From Leptospira inadai serovar Lyme str. 10 (lineage in GTDB: Bacteria > Spirochaetota > Leptospiria > Leptospirales > Leptospiraceae): a stretch of DNA of 64,000 nt. Below the pieces are notes generated by a model. That model worked only from the letters and a program-made list of their open reading frames with translations. It searched no databases and had not been told where the DNA came from. Position numbers and translations under genes: made by a program. Shown in pieces: positions 56,086 to 64,000 of the stretch (its first letter is position 1; each line of letters begins with the position of its first letter). Location of the stretch: positions 790,001 through 854,000 of the forward strand of contig NZ_AHMM02000015.1 in the NCBI RefSeq assembly GCF_000243675.2. The letters are read 5' to 3'.

Positions 56086-56817
56086 CTACAAAAGCTCCTT
56101 AATTTTGGAGATATATTTTCGCCCGACCGGAAGTTGAGTTTCGTCCTCATCTTTCAGAAAAACGGTGTAATTTCCGGCATTGTCACTTTGCAGCCTGACT
56201 AGATATTCCAGGTGAATGATGTATTGTTTGAAGATTCTTAGAAATTTATTAGGAGGAAGTTTGGCCTCCAAGTTTTTGAGGGACTTGTAGGTTACATATT
56301 CTTTTTCGTCGGTATGAATAACGCTGAAATTATCTCTGGAGGAAATGTACGCGATATCCTTGTACGGGATTAAGAAATAATTTTCCTTTTCAAGAATAAA
56401 CAACCCATGTTCGTTAAAGGTGTTGCTCCCCAATTTTCCTTCCCGGCTGATGTATTCCAAGGCTCGATCCACCGCTTTATTGAACCGATCCCTGGAAAAC
56501 GGTTTTAACAAATAATCCAAGGCGCCGAATTCAAACGCTTCGATTGCCTTATCTCTTAAAGAAGTTATGAATATGATGTAAGGAGTTTTTTCCAGTTTTT
56601 CCAGGACTTCCAGACCGGAGAGCTTGGGTAGATTGATGTCCAAAAAGACCAGATCGAACTCGCCGGATTGCAGACTTTCTAACGCTTCCTCCCCGTCTTT
56701 TGCGATGCCGGATAGCTTTAATTCCGAACGACCGAGGCAGTAGCTGACGAGCAAATCGCGGGTCGGAGCCTCGTCTTCCACGATTAAGATTTTTAACTCT
56801 TTTGTACCGGTTTCCAT
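56086..56817 (-). CDS. LytTR-family response regulator
   Basis: 243 residues. Receiver at 8-122 with phospho-acceptor D60 in VFLDINLPKLSG and Lys in LLKPFSR. The LytTR DNA-binding domain at about 145-240 shows YFLIPYKDIAYISSRDNFSV and FLRIFKQYIIHLEYLVRLQS. LytTR regulators bind direct repeats upstream of targets. The preceding gene 20 bases upstream is a LytS-type kinase, so they form a two-component pair. No target site was located. Confidence 0.93.
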   Translation of the reverse strand: METGTKELKILIVEDEAPTRDLLVSYCLGRSELKLSGIAKDGEEALESLQSGEFDLVFLDINLPKLSGLEVLEKLEKTPYIIFITSLRDKAIEAFEFGALDYLLKPFSRDRFNKAVDRALEYISREGKLGSNTFNEHGLFILEKENYFLIPYKDIAYISSRDNFSVIHTDEKEYVTYKSLKNLEAKLPPNKFLRIFKQYIIHLEYLVRLQSDNAGNYTVFLKDEDETQLPVGRKYISKIKELL

Positions 56818-56837
56818 CTTATCCTATTATGCAATAG

Positions 56838-58217
56838 TCAGTTTTTCGGCTTATCGAACGCGACCGTAACTATGGCCCCGCCTTCCGGATGATTATCGAT
56901 TTTCAACTCCGATCCGAAAAGGAAATATTTTAATCTTTCCGCTATATTTCCCAGGGTTCTGGAATGATTTACGTTGGACTTAATTCCTTCGCCGTTATCT
57001 CGGATCGTTATCGTAGTTCTTTCCCCAACGATTCGGGCGTGAACCCAAATTTTACCTCTTCCGTTTCTATCCCGGATACCGTGGATATAGGAATTTTCCA
57101 CCAAGGGTTGCAGAATTAAGGGCGGGAGGACACTTTTTCGAAAATCGCCTTCTTTGGAGATTTCCACGTCCATAAAATCCTGGAAACGCAATTTCAACAG
57201 ATTAATGTAATTTTCCATAAATTGCCATTCTATATCGAATGGAACCAATTGCTTACTAGCGTTATCGATTAAGAAACGATAGTTTTCGGCCAACATTAAA
57301 ATAGCGGAGTCTGCCAGCGCCGAGTTCGTTTCCAGATAAGAATGAATGATGCTGAGCGTATTGAATAGAAAGTGAGGGCTCATACGGTCTTGGAATGTCT
57401 TGAGGCTGTGCTCGGCCAGACGCGCCTTTTCTTCCGCCTCTTTCCGTTCCGTGATTTCGTTTCGTATTACTAGATATTGAAACGGTTTTCCTTTATCGTC
57501 GAAGATGGGGGAAATCGTCGTATCGACCCAATAGAAGCGTCCGTCTTTAGCCTTATTGCGTATTTCCCCCCTCCAGATTTTTCCCTGAGAGATGGTATGC
57601 CAAAGGTGTCGGAAAAATTCCGCATCGTGATAGCCCGAGTTGATGATTCGGTGATTTTGTCCTAAAAGCTCGTCTTTGGAATATCCGCTAATCTTGCAAA
57701 AATTGTCGTTGGAATAAATAATCGTCCCCCGTTTGTCGGTGATTGCGACGATGGATACCGCGTTGAGAGCGGTCTGAAAATCCGAAAGGATCTTTACGGA
57801 TTTTTGGAGATTTCGTTCCACGTCCACCCGTTGAGTGACGTCGATCCCGATCGTCCAATTGGTTTCCTTTGAATCGGAAAGTTGCGCGGGAACTCTCGAC
57901 CAGGAAACCGTTTTCGTTTCGTTCGTTTTGGTTTTTAGCTCGATCTCCCAATTTTCAAAATGGTTGTCGGATCTTAATAAGATGTCCGTAACGGATCGGC
58001 GGTATTCTTGATTCGGTAATAGAAGGGAAAAAAAATGCTCGGTATCTTCCGTAACTTCCGTATACGAATAGCCGGTTATTTTCTCCAATTCCCGGTTCCA
58101 GAAAACGATTCTGGAAGATTCGTCTACAGCCATGATCAGGACGGGAATGTTTTCTAAAACGTTCGGGACTCCCGAACCGTTTTGGAATATTCGGTCATAG
58201 AAATTCGCATCAGTCAT
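56838..58217 (-). CDS. PAS-PAS LytS-type histidine kinase
   Basis: 459 residues, without membrane segments. Two PAS domains (about 20-130 and 145-265) precede a His_kinase (LytS/YehU-type) domain with H282 in MSPHFLFNTLSIIHSY and an ATPase domain: PLILQPLVENSYIHGIRDRN, IRDNGEGI and NIAERLKYFLFG. Unlike LytS it has no membrane sensor, so the PAS domains probably sense an internal signal. It is the upstream gene of the pair with the LytTR regulator. The N-box Y-I-H-G is slightly unlike the usual A-I-K-H-G. Confidence 0.92.
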   Translation of the reverse strand: MTDANFYDRIFQNGSGVPNVLENIPVLIMAVDESSRIVFWNRELEKITGYSYTEVTEDTEHFFSLLLPNQEYRRSVTDILLRSDNHFENWEIELKTKTNETKTVSWSRVPAQLSDSKETNWTIGIDVTQRVDVERNLQKSVKILSDFQTALNAVSIVAITDKRGTIIYSNDNFCKISGYSKDELLGQNHRIINSGYHDAEFFRHLWHTISQGKIWRGEIRNKAKDGRFYWVDTTISPIFDDKGKPFQYLVIRNEITERKEAEEKARLAEHSLKTFQDRMSPHFLFNTLSIIHSYLETNSALADSAILMLAENYRFLIDNASKQLVPFDIEWQFMENYINLLKLRFQDFMDVEISKEGDFRKSVLPPLILQPLVENSYIHGIRDRNGRGKIWVHARIVGERTTITIRDNGEGIKSNVNHSRTLGNIAERLKYFLFGSELKIDNHPEGGAIVTVAFDKPKN

Positions 58218-58705
58218 AATTGATTCCTAAATTTAGGATTCGAGGTACGGGCTCGCGACGCCCTGCCTCGACCGCGGGTTCCTTGGTCCCTCGGCTTGAT
58301 TTAGATAGACCGCTTTTTGAAAGTGTAAATAGGCGAGGCGGCCGAAGTCGATTTCGTAATATTCGGTTTTAAAGTTTTCCCCCACTCTCATTTTCTTTTC
58401 CAAGGAATTAGGCGCTCTGCTAAATTTCAGTTTTGCTCTTTGAATTTATCAACGAGTAGACAATTGTCAATTGCATATTTACTTATTTTACTTTGCGTTT
58501 GACCTTTTTTTTGAATTTATATTCCGTATATCGATCGAAAGGTCGACGAATCGTTAATCGAATAAAAATTCATTAATAGAATATTTTGGAAATAAAAAAT
58601 TTTATACGAGATTCGGATATAAAATTACGAATTATTAATATACTTCGTTTGATCGGGATTTTTTTGGCAAAATTTTAAACGGGGAATTCCTCTAAAAGGT
58701 CATGA
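58218..58705. other. Divergent intergenic region with palindrome
   Basis: About 490 bases, strongly AT-rich from 58500 on. At 58459-58470 it contains GACAATTGTCAA, a 12-base match to the palindrome at 28374-28387. Promoters for the LytS-type operon and the export operon probably lie here. No gene was found. Confidence 0.45.
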
Positions 58706-59521
58706 ATGAATAAGTTACTAGTTTTTCTTCGATTTCTTTACTCATCCAGAAAGGGGAAGGTCGCCATCGTCATTGTAGGATCGGGTCTTTTTTTTCTAGG
58801 AGTTTTTCTAATCGCTAAGATCGGTTTCGGTAAACGATCGATGTCTCCTAGGAACGGTCCGATTGTGGAACTCGTCTATGCTTTGGGAACGGTTAAATCC
58901 GATCGAATTTATCACATGAAGTTCGGTATCGCCTCCGAGGTCAAAAAGCTATTCGTGAAAGAGGGGGATATCTTAAAAGCCGGAACCGAATTGTTGGTTT
59001 CCGATTCGGGCGCAGTCTTCCGGGCTCCGTTTGACGGAACGGTGACGACCTTGTCCTATCAGGAAGCCGAGGTGGTCATGCCGGGAATTTCCGTCTTAAC
59101 CATGATGGATCTCAAGAAGATTTACGTGCTCTTGTCCTTAGATCAGGATTCTATGTTGCGTCTACGCGTCGGTCAGCCTGCCGAATTAAGTTTTGAAACT
59201 CTGCGAGGAATGAAATTGCACGGGAAAGTGACGAAAGTTTACCCTTCCGACGGACAATTCTTTGTCAGAATCGAAGTGGATTCCATGCCCGCAGGAGTTC
59301 TTCCGGAAATGACCGCAGATGTGGCCGTGGAAGTGGATCGAAAAACGAACGCATTACTAATTCCGATCACCTCCATCGAGAAAGGCAGGATTCAGATAAA
59401 ACGAGACGGCAAAAAGTTTTGGATCCCCGCCAAGGTCGGAGCCGTAGACGGAGAGTGGTGCGAAGTATTGGAGAATTCGATTCTTCCGACTGATACCGTA
59501 TACATTCAAGAAGGGAGATGA
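58706..59521 (+). CDS. Periplasmic adaptor of the HlyD/MacA type
   Basis: 271 residues. One N-terminal membrane anchor (KVAIVIVGSGLFFLGVFLIA), then a shortened lipoyl-like/beta-barrel region (EVKKLFVKEGDILKAGTELL; VFRAPFDGTVTTLSYQEAEV) and a membrane-proximal domain. The usual long alpha-hairpin is missing, so it probably does not reach an outer-membrane channel as MacA does. It is the first gene of a four-gene operon with the permease, the ATPase and a lipoprotein. Confidence 0.85.
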   Translation: MNKLLVFLRFLYSSRKGKVAIVIVGSGLFFLGVFLIAKIGFGKRSMSPRNGPIVELVYALGTVKSDRIYHMKFGIASEVKKLFVKEGDILKAGTELLVSDSGAVFRAPFDGTVTTLSYQEAEVVMPGISVLTMMDLKKIYVLLSLDQDSMLRLRVGQPAELSFETLRGMKLHGKVTKVYPSDGQFFVRIEVDSMPAGVLPEMTADVAVEVDRKTNALLIPITSIEKGRIQIKRDGKKFWIPAKVGAVDGEWCEVLENSILPTDTVYIQEGR

Positions 59522-59528
59522 AAGAATT

Positions 59529-60788
59529 ATGCTATTCTTAGCCATTCGACAACTATTGAGTCGACCCCAGCAAACGGTTTTGACCTTTCTGGGTATTTTA
59601 TTGGGAACGGCGGCTTATTGTTCTTTTTCGGGAATCATGATCGGGTTTCAGGAGTATATCACGGATCAATTAGTGAATAATGATGCGCAGATTCGAATTT
59701 CTCCTAGGGACGACGTTCTCAAAGTGGAAACCTTTCGGGGAGTTTTTTTTCCGGAGTCGGTCGCCGTCCGCTGGATAAAACCGCCTTCGGGTAAAACAGA
59801 TTCGAACCAATTAACGAACGCTAACGGTTGGTTTTTGAAACTGGACGAGGACGATCGTGTCGAAGCATACGCGCCTCAGTTAAATCAACAGCTGATTTTT
59901 AAATTCGGCAAACAAACACTTCCCGGAAAACTTCAAGGAGTCGATCCTGTACGACAAATGAAGGTTACCACGATCGGTAATTACGTCGAGCAAGGGAACT
60001 TCAGGGACTTGGATCGAGGTGGAGACATGATTTTCGTCGGCTCCGGATTGTTGGAGAAGCTGGGCGCAAGTTTGGGGGATACCGTACAAGTCGTAACCGC
60101 CCAAGGGAATGTAGCGCATGTAAAAGTCGGCGGAGTAATTCGCGTGGGAAATAAGATGATCGATGATACGGCAGTCTACGCATCTCTTCGGACAGTCCAA
60201 AGGATTACCCAGGCAAACGGAGTAGTTTCCGAGATCGCCATCCGGCTGAAGGAGTTATCTCAAGCAGCGGATGTTGCGACAGAATGGTCTTTCTTCACTA
60301 GGGATAAAGTCCAAAGCTGGGACCAGGCTTACGAAAATATTCTGGCCGTATTCAATACCCAGAATATAGTCCGCAACACCACCACATTCACGATTATGCT
60401 CGTCGTTGCATTCGGAATATATAATATTCTAAATATGGTGGTGAATCAGAAAAAGAGGGAGATAGCGATCCTCCGCTCCATCGGATTCGACGAAAAGGAT
60501 ACGATAGTGCTGTTCGTAATCCAAGGATTACTGCTGGGTTTTTTAGGTGCCATTAGCGGATTACTGGTAGGTGCGATGGCCTGTTACTATCTAGACGGCT
60601 ATCCTATCGGAGGCGCTGCGAGTTCAAAAGGTGCGATGATGTCTAGCGTTATGCGAATTTCCTGGAATCCTCTTATTTATATCAAAGCATTCTCTATCGC
60701 TCAGATTTCCGCCGCAGTGGCGGCTTATATTCCCGCAAGATCGGCTTCTAAACTTTCTCCGGTGGAAATCATCCGAGGTAGCACATAA
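59529..60788 (+). CDS. MacB/FtsX-type ABC transporter permease
   Basis: 419 residues. An N-terminal membrane helix (about 18-40), a large periplasmic MacB_PCD domain (to about 270) and three helices at the C-terminus (TTFTIMLVVAFGIYNILNMV; IVLFVIQGLLLGFLGAISGL; IKAFSIAQISAAVAAYIPAR). It has the conserved KREIAILRSIGF phrase of FtsX-type permeases. The family exports or extracts lipoproteins, peptides or toxins rather than importing. The stop overlaps the ATPase ATG by one base. Confidence 0.92.
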   Translation: MLFLAIRQLLSRPQQTVLTFLGILLGTAAYCSFSGIMIGFQEYITDQLVNNDAQIRISPRDDVLKVETFRGVFFPESVAVRWIKPPSGKTDSNQLTNANGWFLKLDEDDRVEAYAPQLNQQLIFKFGKQTLPGKLQGVDPVRQMKVTTIGNYVEQGNFRDLDRGGDMIFVGSGLLEKLGASLGDTVQVVTAQGNVAHVKVGGVIRVGNKMIDDTAVYASLRTVQRITQANGVVSEIAIRLKELSQAADVATEWSFFTRDKVQSWDQAYENILAVFNTQNIVRNTTTFTIMLVVAFGIYNILNMVVNQKKREIAILRSIGFDEKDTIVLFVIQGLLLGFLGAISGLLVGAMACYYLDGYPIGGAASSKGAMMSSVMRISWNPLIYIKAFSIAQISAAVAAYIPARSASKLSPVEIIRGST

Positions 60789-61492
60789 TGAATAATAATA
60801 ACGATATTTCGATACTTTGTACGGATTTAAGTAAAAGTTTCGGAGAACCGCCGATCGAAGTCGTAAGCAATATTGATTTCGATCTGAAAAAAGGGGAATT
60901 CGTCTCTCTCACCGGAAGGTCCGGCTCGGGTAAATCGACATTACTGTATATGTTGAGCGGGTTGGATCAGCCGAGTAAAGGAAAAGTCTTTTTGGACGGA
61001 ATCGATCTTTTCGGAATGGGAAGCGTCGAGTCCCATCGGTTTAGAAATCGGAATATCGGTTTCGTATTTCAATTTCATTATCTTTTACCGGAATTAACAG
61101 CTATCGAGAACGTTTTGATGCCGGCCAGAAAAACGGATCAACACGGTAAGAAGAAGGAATACGCTAGACAATTATTTCGAGAATTCGAATTGGAATCCTG
61201 CAGGGATAAATTTCCCGCCCAAATGTCCGGCGGGGAACAACAACGAACCGCGATCGCCAGATCATTGATAATGAATCCGAGCTTTCTTTTTGCGGACGAA
61301 CCGACGGGAAATTTAGATACGATTAACGGCGATAAGGCGATGGAAATTTTCAGAAGGATTAATCGGGAGAATAAAACGACTATTCTCTTCGTAACCCACG
61401 ATCCAGATTACGCGGCACTCGCCGATAGACAGATCCATTTAGTGGACGGTAAAGTGGATTCGGACAAACTACAAAATCACGTATCGGTGTGA
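60788..61492 (+). CDS. ABC transporter ATP-binding protein, LolD/MacB type
   Basis: 234 residues. Walker A GRSGSGKST, Q-loop FQFHYLLPELTAIENV, ABC signature MSGGEQQRTAIARSL, Walker B SFLFADEPTGNLD and the switch His in VTHDP. It powers the permease encoded just upstream. The end overlaps the next gene's possible upstream start by four bases. Confidence 0.95.
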   Translation: MNNNNDISILCTDLSKSFGEPPIEVVSNIDFDLKKGEFVSLTGRSGSGKSTLLYMLSGLDQPSKGKVFLDGIDLFGMGSVESHRFRNRNIGFVFQFHYLLPELTAIENVLMPARKTDQHGKKKEYARQLFREFELESCRDKFPAQMSGGEQQRTAIARSLIMNPSFLFADEPTGNLDTINGDKAMEIFRRINRENKTTILFVTHDPDYAALADRQIHLVDGKVDSDKLQNHVSV

Positions 61493-61536
61493 GAGCCGGT
61501 CGGATGGAAACTCGAATATCAAAAAGGGAAAAGAGA

Positions 61537-62388
61537 ATGAAAAAAGAAGCCGTAATTGTCCTTACATGGATCGGAGTATTTTCGATTTTATCCTGCCAAG
61601 GCTCGGTACGCAGCGGGGCGAAGGAATTCGATTCCCCCACGAAAAAATTCGCCGCCCTAGTCGGTAACACCGCGAAGACGTATTTTAGATCGGCTCGGGA
61701 AAAAAAAGCCAAATGGAAGGTCGGCGTATACGCTGTCGAAGGAATTCCCAACTTCGACGAATCTCTGGACGATTCCCTTTTGGATCGACAATTGAAATTG
61801 ATCTACGTAGATAAGCCGGAATTGCGGGCCTTGGATAAGAAAATAAGTCTGTTGGACGGAGGAAACCTCCAAGCGGCTCCGATTTCCCAGCCGCCAGAAA
61901 TATTACTATCCTCTAATTTAGGAGAAAATTATTCGGATAAAGTGGCCGAGGTGAGTACTAAATCGGCAAAATCCAACGGATTGCCTCTCGAGTTTTCCAC
62001 GGAGGATTCCAATGAAGGTGAGCTTCAAATATTGATCTTCCTTCAAAATGATCCGCCCGTCTTCACTAAGGCCGGAATAGAACCGGATTCCAAAGAAGGG
62101 CATCGGAGATTGGACGCTTCCATTCGCGTCAGTATGTCCGTCCATGATAAAGAGAAAGGTCCCGGAATCGAATCCTTTCGCTGTCAAAAACGATTTTTAG
62201 CTAAGTATCCGAGCGATTGGTTTATTATAGATTGGTATTTTTCTCCGGGAAAAACTTCTTTCGTTGAAAGTCTGGTGGAGAAAGGAATTCCGATCAGGGA
62301 AAACGTTTCGAAACCTAGCTCGGAAGTATTTTCCGTAAAACGTGCGCTGGACGAATGTTGGAAGGAATTAGCGAAAGAAATTCGCTGA
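61537..62388 (+). CDS. Putative lipoprotein of the export operon
   Basis: 283 residues from ATG 61537 (AAGGGAAAAGAG just upstream). The signal KKEAVIVLTWIGVFSILSC ends at a lipobox Cys. The mature part is a mixed alpha/beta domain without a recognised family (KEFDSPTKKFAALVGNTAKT ... SREKKAKW-like basic patch, then EGELQILIFLQNDPPVFTKA). As the last gene of the operon it could be a substrate, chaperone or accessory of the transporter. This is inferred from position alone. Confidence 0.65.
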   Translation: MKKEAVIVLTWIGVFSILSCQGSVRSGAKEFDSPTKKFAALVGNTAKTYFRSAREKKAKWKVGVYAVEGIPNFDESLDDSLLDRQLKLIYVDKPELRALDKKISLLDGGNLQAAPISQPPEILLSSNLGENYSDKVAEVSTKSAKSNGLPLEFSTEDSNEGELQILIFLQNDPPVFTKAGIEPDSKEGHRRLDASIRVSMSVHDKEKGPGIESFRCQKRFLAKYPSDWFIIDWYFSPGKTSFVESLVEKGIPIRENVSKPSSEVFSVKRALDECWKELAKEIR

Positions 62389-62465
62389 TCGGATTTTTTA
62401 TCGGAGTTCGGATCGTACGTCGTTCGATTGCATACCATCCGAACCCGATCGATCCGAGAAAGATA

Positions 62466-62774
62466 TTACAATCTCCAGTGCGAAGGGCGGCCGAGATTAT
62501 GATATCGACTTCCCGGAACGAAGAATGGGTTATGGCCGGAACTGCGAGATCCTTGATTATAGGAATTCATGGTTTGGTTCCCATAATAATTTCCATACCG
62601 ATACGGATAATAGGATCGATTACAGGAATATCTAACGTTTCCGCTACAGTTATTCGTGCTTTGACCGTATGCTCCGTCGTACTGGTTCGGAAAAGTGGCG
62701 CATTCGCTTAGGAAAAGAAGCGCTAATCCGATTCCAGTCAGTCGGATTAAAGTCGTAACTAAGGAGAGTTTCAT
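62466..62774 (-). CDS. Small Tyr/Asn-rich lipoprotein
   Basis: About 102 residues from ATG 62774 (CAGGAGG seven bases upstream). The N-terminus is a long signal ending at the lipobox LSEC. The mature part is rich in Tyr, Asn, Ser and Gly (YDGAYGQSTNNCSGNVRYSC, then YYPYRYGNYYGN), low-complexity and probably disordered, with two Cys. It is probably on the surface or in the outer membrane. No family is recognised. Confidence 0.7.
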   Translation of the reverse strand: MKLSLVTTLIRLTGIGLALLFLSECATFPNQYDGAYGQSTNNCSGNVRYSCNRSYYPYRYGNYYGNQTMNSYNQGSRSSGHNPFFVPGSRYHNLGRPSHWRL

Positions 62775-62812
62775 GGGATTGCCTCCTGACTCTGATCGGT
62801 AAGACCATCCCA

Positions 62813-62840
62813 TTCGTAATTTTATTTCCTAAATTACGAA
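62813..62840. promoter_or_regulatory. 10-bp perfect inverted repeat upstream of the small lipoprotein
   Basis: TTCGTAATTT, 8-base loop, AAATTACGAA, lying between the kinase stop and the lipoprotein gene. It could be an operator or the transcription end of the kinase. There is no T-run in either direction. Confidence 0.4.
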
Positions 62841-62849
62841 AAGTTTTCG

Positions 62850-64000
62850 CTATCCGAATAGAGAATCGCTTTTCTGAATCTCCTGCAGGGCGGAATAGAC
62901 TTCCGAAGCCTTATAAGGCTTGTCTAAAAAAGCCTTGATTCCTTTCATTCGTAAAATTTCTTTTTTGTCTTTTTCAAGGTTTCCTGAAGTGACGATAATA
63001 TTCACTTTCGGATTAAATTGGAAGAGCAGATCGATTAACGTTTCTCCCCCCATTCCCGGCATACCTAAATCCGTGATGATTACGTCGAATTTTTCGGGGG
63101 CTTCCTTATAAAAAGCGAGAGCTCCTTCTCCGGTTTTTCGACTCCAAACATTCGAGCCGGAGAGCGTTATTATTTCCTGAAGAACTTCCAGGACCAGTTC
63201 TTCGTCGTCTACTATTAGGACATTAAGATTTATCTTTTTTGAATGATCTTCGTCTTTTCGGATCGCGTTAACGGTCGTTCTAATAGCGGGAAAAAAGAGG
63301 GAAAATTTCGTTCCTTTTTCCGGCTCCGATTCCAGGTCGATAAATCCCGAATGTTCCGTTATGATCCCTCTTACGATCGATAGTCCGAGCCCTGTCCCGT
63401 TGTTTCCCTTCGTCGTAAAAAAAGGTTCGAAAATTCTTTCCTTATTTTCCGCGGTCATACCGACTCCGGTGTCGGTAATATCGACTTCGATATAAGTATC
63501 CGCATTCGCTTCCGGAAATTTGGATCGGAGCATTTTCCCGTCTATGATTCCACCTCCCACGTAAACGCTTCCTCCGTTTGGCATCGCATCCTTTGCATTC
63601 AGTACGAGATTGAGAACCGCCTGATGCAAATGGCCGGAGTCGCCCAAAATGATTCCGTTGAGAGAATGGAAATCGGTTTCAAGGCGAATATTTTTCGGGA
63701 GGGAAAACCGCATCATATCCGTGACTTCTTTTAACAAAGGAGCGATTGAAATGGGTTTCATTTCAGTCGAACCCGGGCTCGCGAATAATAGAAGTTGTTT
63801 CGTAATCGCTTTTCCGCGCTCGGAAGCGTCTATAATTCGATTGACGTGTTTCTTGAGAGAAGGCTCCGATTTACAAATCTGTCGAATTACCTCCGCCGTT
63901 CCGAGAATCATCGTGAGCAAGTTGTTGAAATCGTGGGCGATTCCCCCCGCCAGCAAGCCGATACTTTCCATTTTCTGCGCTTGCCTAAGGGCGCGTTCTG
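62850..64000 (-). CDS. Hybrid histidine kinase with receiver, 5' end outside window
   Basis: The frame is open to the right edge; the phrase ERALRQAQKMESIGLLAGGI shows that the protein continues upstream, probably into PAS domains. Visible: HisKA with the phospho-acceptor in GGIAHDFNNLLTMILG, HATPase_c (NLVLNAKDAMPNGG, DTGVGM, GTGLGLSIVRGI) and a C-terminal receiver (VLIVDDEELVLEVL; phospho-Asp in ITDLGMPGMGG; LDKPYKA). The kinase core and receiver are collinear with those of the protein at 1905-3917, so they are paralogues. The function of the missing sensor part cannot be judged. Confidence 0.92.
   Translation of the reverse strand, partial: ERALRQAQKMESIGLLAGGIAHDFNNLLTMILGTAEVIRQICKSEPSLKKHVNRIIDASERGKAITKQLLLFASPGSTEMKPISIAPLLKEVTDMMRFSLPKNIRLETDFHSLNGIILGDSGHLHQAVLNLVLNAKDAMPNGGSVYVGGGIIDGKMLRSKFPEANADTYIEVDITDTGVGMTAENKERIFEPFFTTKGNNGTGLGLSIVRGIITEHSGFIDLESEPEKGTKFSLFFPAIRTTVNAIRKDEDHSKKINLNVLIVDDEELVLEVLQEIITLSGSNVWSRKTGEGALAFYKEAPEKFDVIITDLGMPGMGGETLIDLLFQFNPKVNIIVTSGNLEKDKKEILRMKGIKAFLDKPYKASEVYSALQEIQKSDSLFG

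Noticed and set aside
62355..62711. Plus-strand 118-residue ORF
   Set aside because: Antisense to the small lipoprotein, which has a signal, lipobox and strong ribosome site.

Overview
The window looks like a chromosomal segment of a spirochaete, most probably Leptospira. This is inferred, not searched. The grounds are lipoprotein signals with relaxed lipoboxes, 7TMR-DISM and SpoIIE/TPR signalling proteins, class III cyclase remnants, a compact cheA-cheW-mcp-cheB-cheR-cheY block and moderate base composition. Gene style recalls the intermediate (P2) Leptospira group, but species cannot be fixed from sequence alone. No rRNA, tRNA, CRISPR array or intact phage was seen.

Layout. 1-1.35 kb: end of an unidentified gene, a small Cys-repeat protein and an ArsR/AHSA1 pair with an operator over its own start. 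1.9-8.5 kb: two hybrid histidine kinases, the second a double kinase followed by a NarL-type regulator. 8.9-10.5 kb: an acyltransferase-like protein overlapping a seven-helix membrane protein. 10.5-12.4 kb: an XRE-like repressor, an orphan coiled-coil protein and a large repeat element. 12.4-17.7 kb: a DUF3089 lipoprotein, a MASE1-like sensor kinase and a single-domain receiver. 17.7-22.1 kb: an accessory island with a GH5 endoglycoceramidase-like lipoprotein between two decayed IS66 copies, one abutting a truncated HxlR regulator. 22.3-28 kb: a membrane AraC regulator, a fatty acid hydroxylase/sterol desaturase-like enzyme, a large SpoIIE phosphatase and a small protein. 28.8-38.2 kb: chemotaxis cluster with accessory small genes. 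38.3-41.5 kb: secreted proteins of unknown role and a decayed cyclase. 41.5-44.1 kb: GH57/GT4 glucan pair. 44.4-54.5 kb: mixed metabolism, a SpoIIE phosphatase overlapping a PilZ-methyltransferase, a lactonase-like lipoprotein and an epimerase. 54.5-58.2 kb: hydrolase-like protein, Crp/Fnr regulator and LytS/LytR-type pair. 58.7-62.4 kb: MacAB-like export operon with a lipoprotein. 62.4-64 kb: a small lipoprotein and a hybrid kinase cut by the window edge.

How it works together. The region is dominated by signal transduction: seven kinase-type proteins, five response-regulator or receiver genes, two PP2C phosphatases, a full chemotaxis set and several one-component regulators. The accessory layer is clearest at 4.1-4.5, 11.55-12.1 and 17.7-22.1 kb, where IS66 debris and a family of repeats bounded by a 7-bp microsatellite occur. 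The most unusual items are that repeat family, the double histidine kinase with its cognate-looking NarL regulator, the overlapping acyltransferase/7TM pair and the IS66-flanked GH5 gene.
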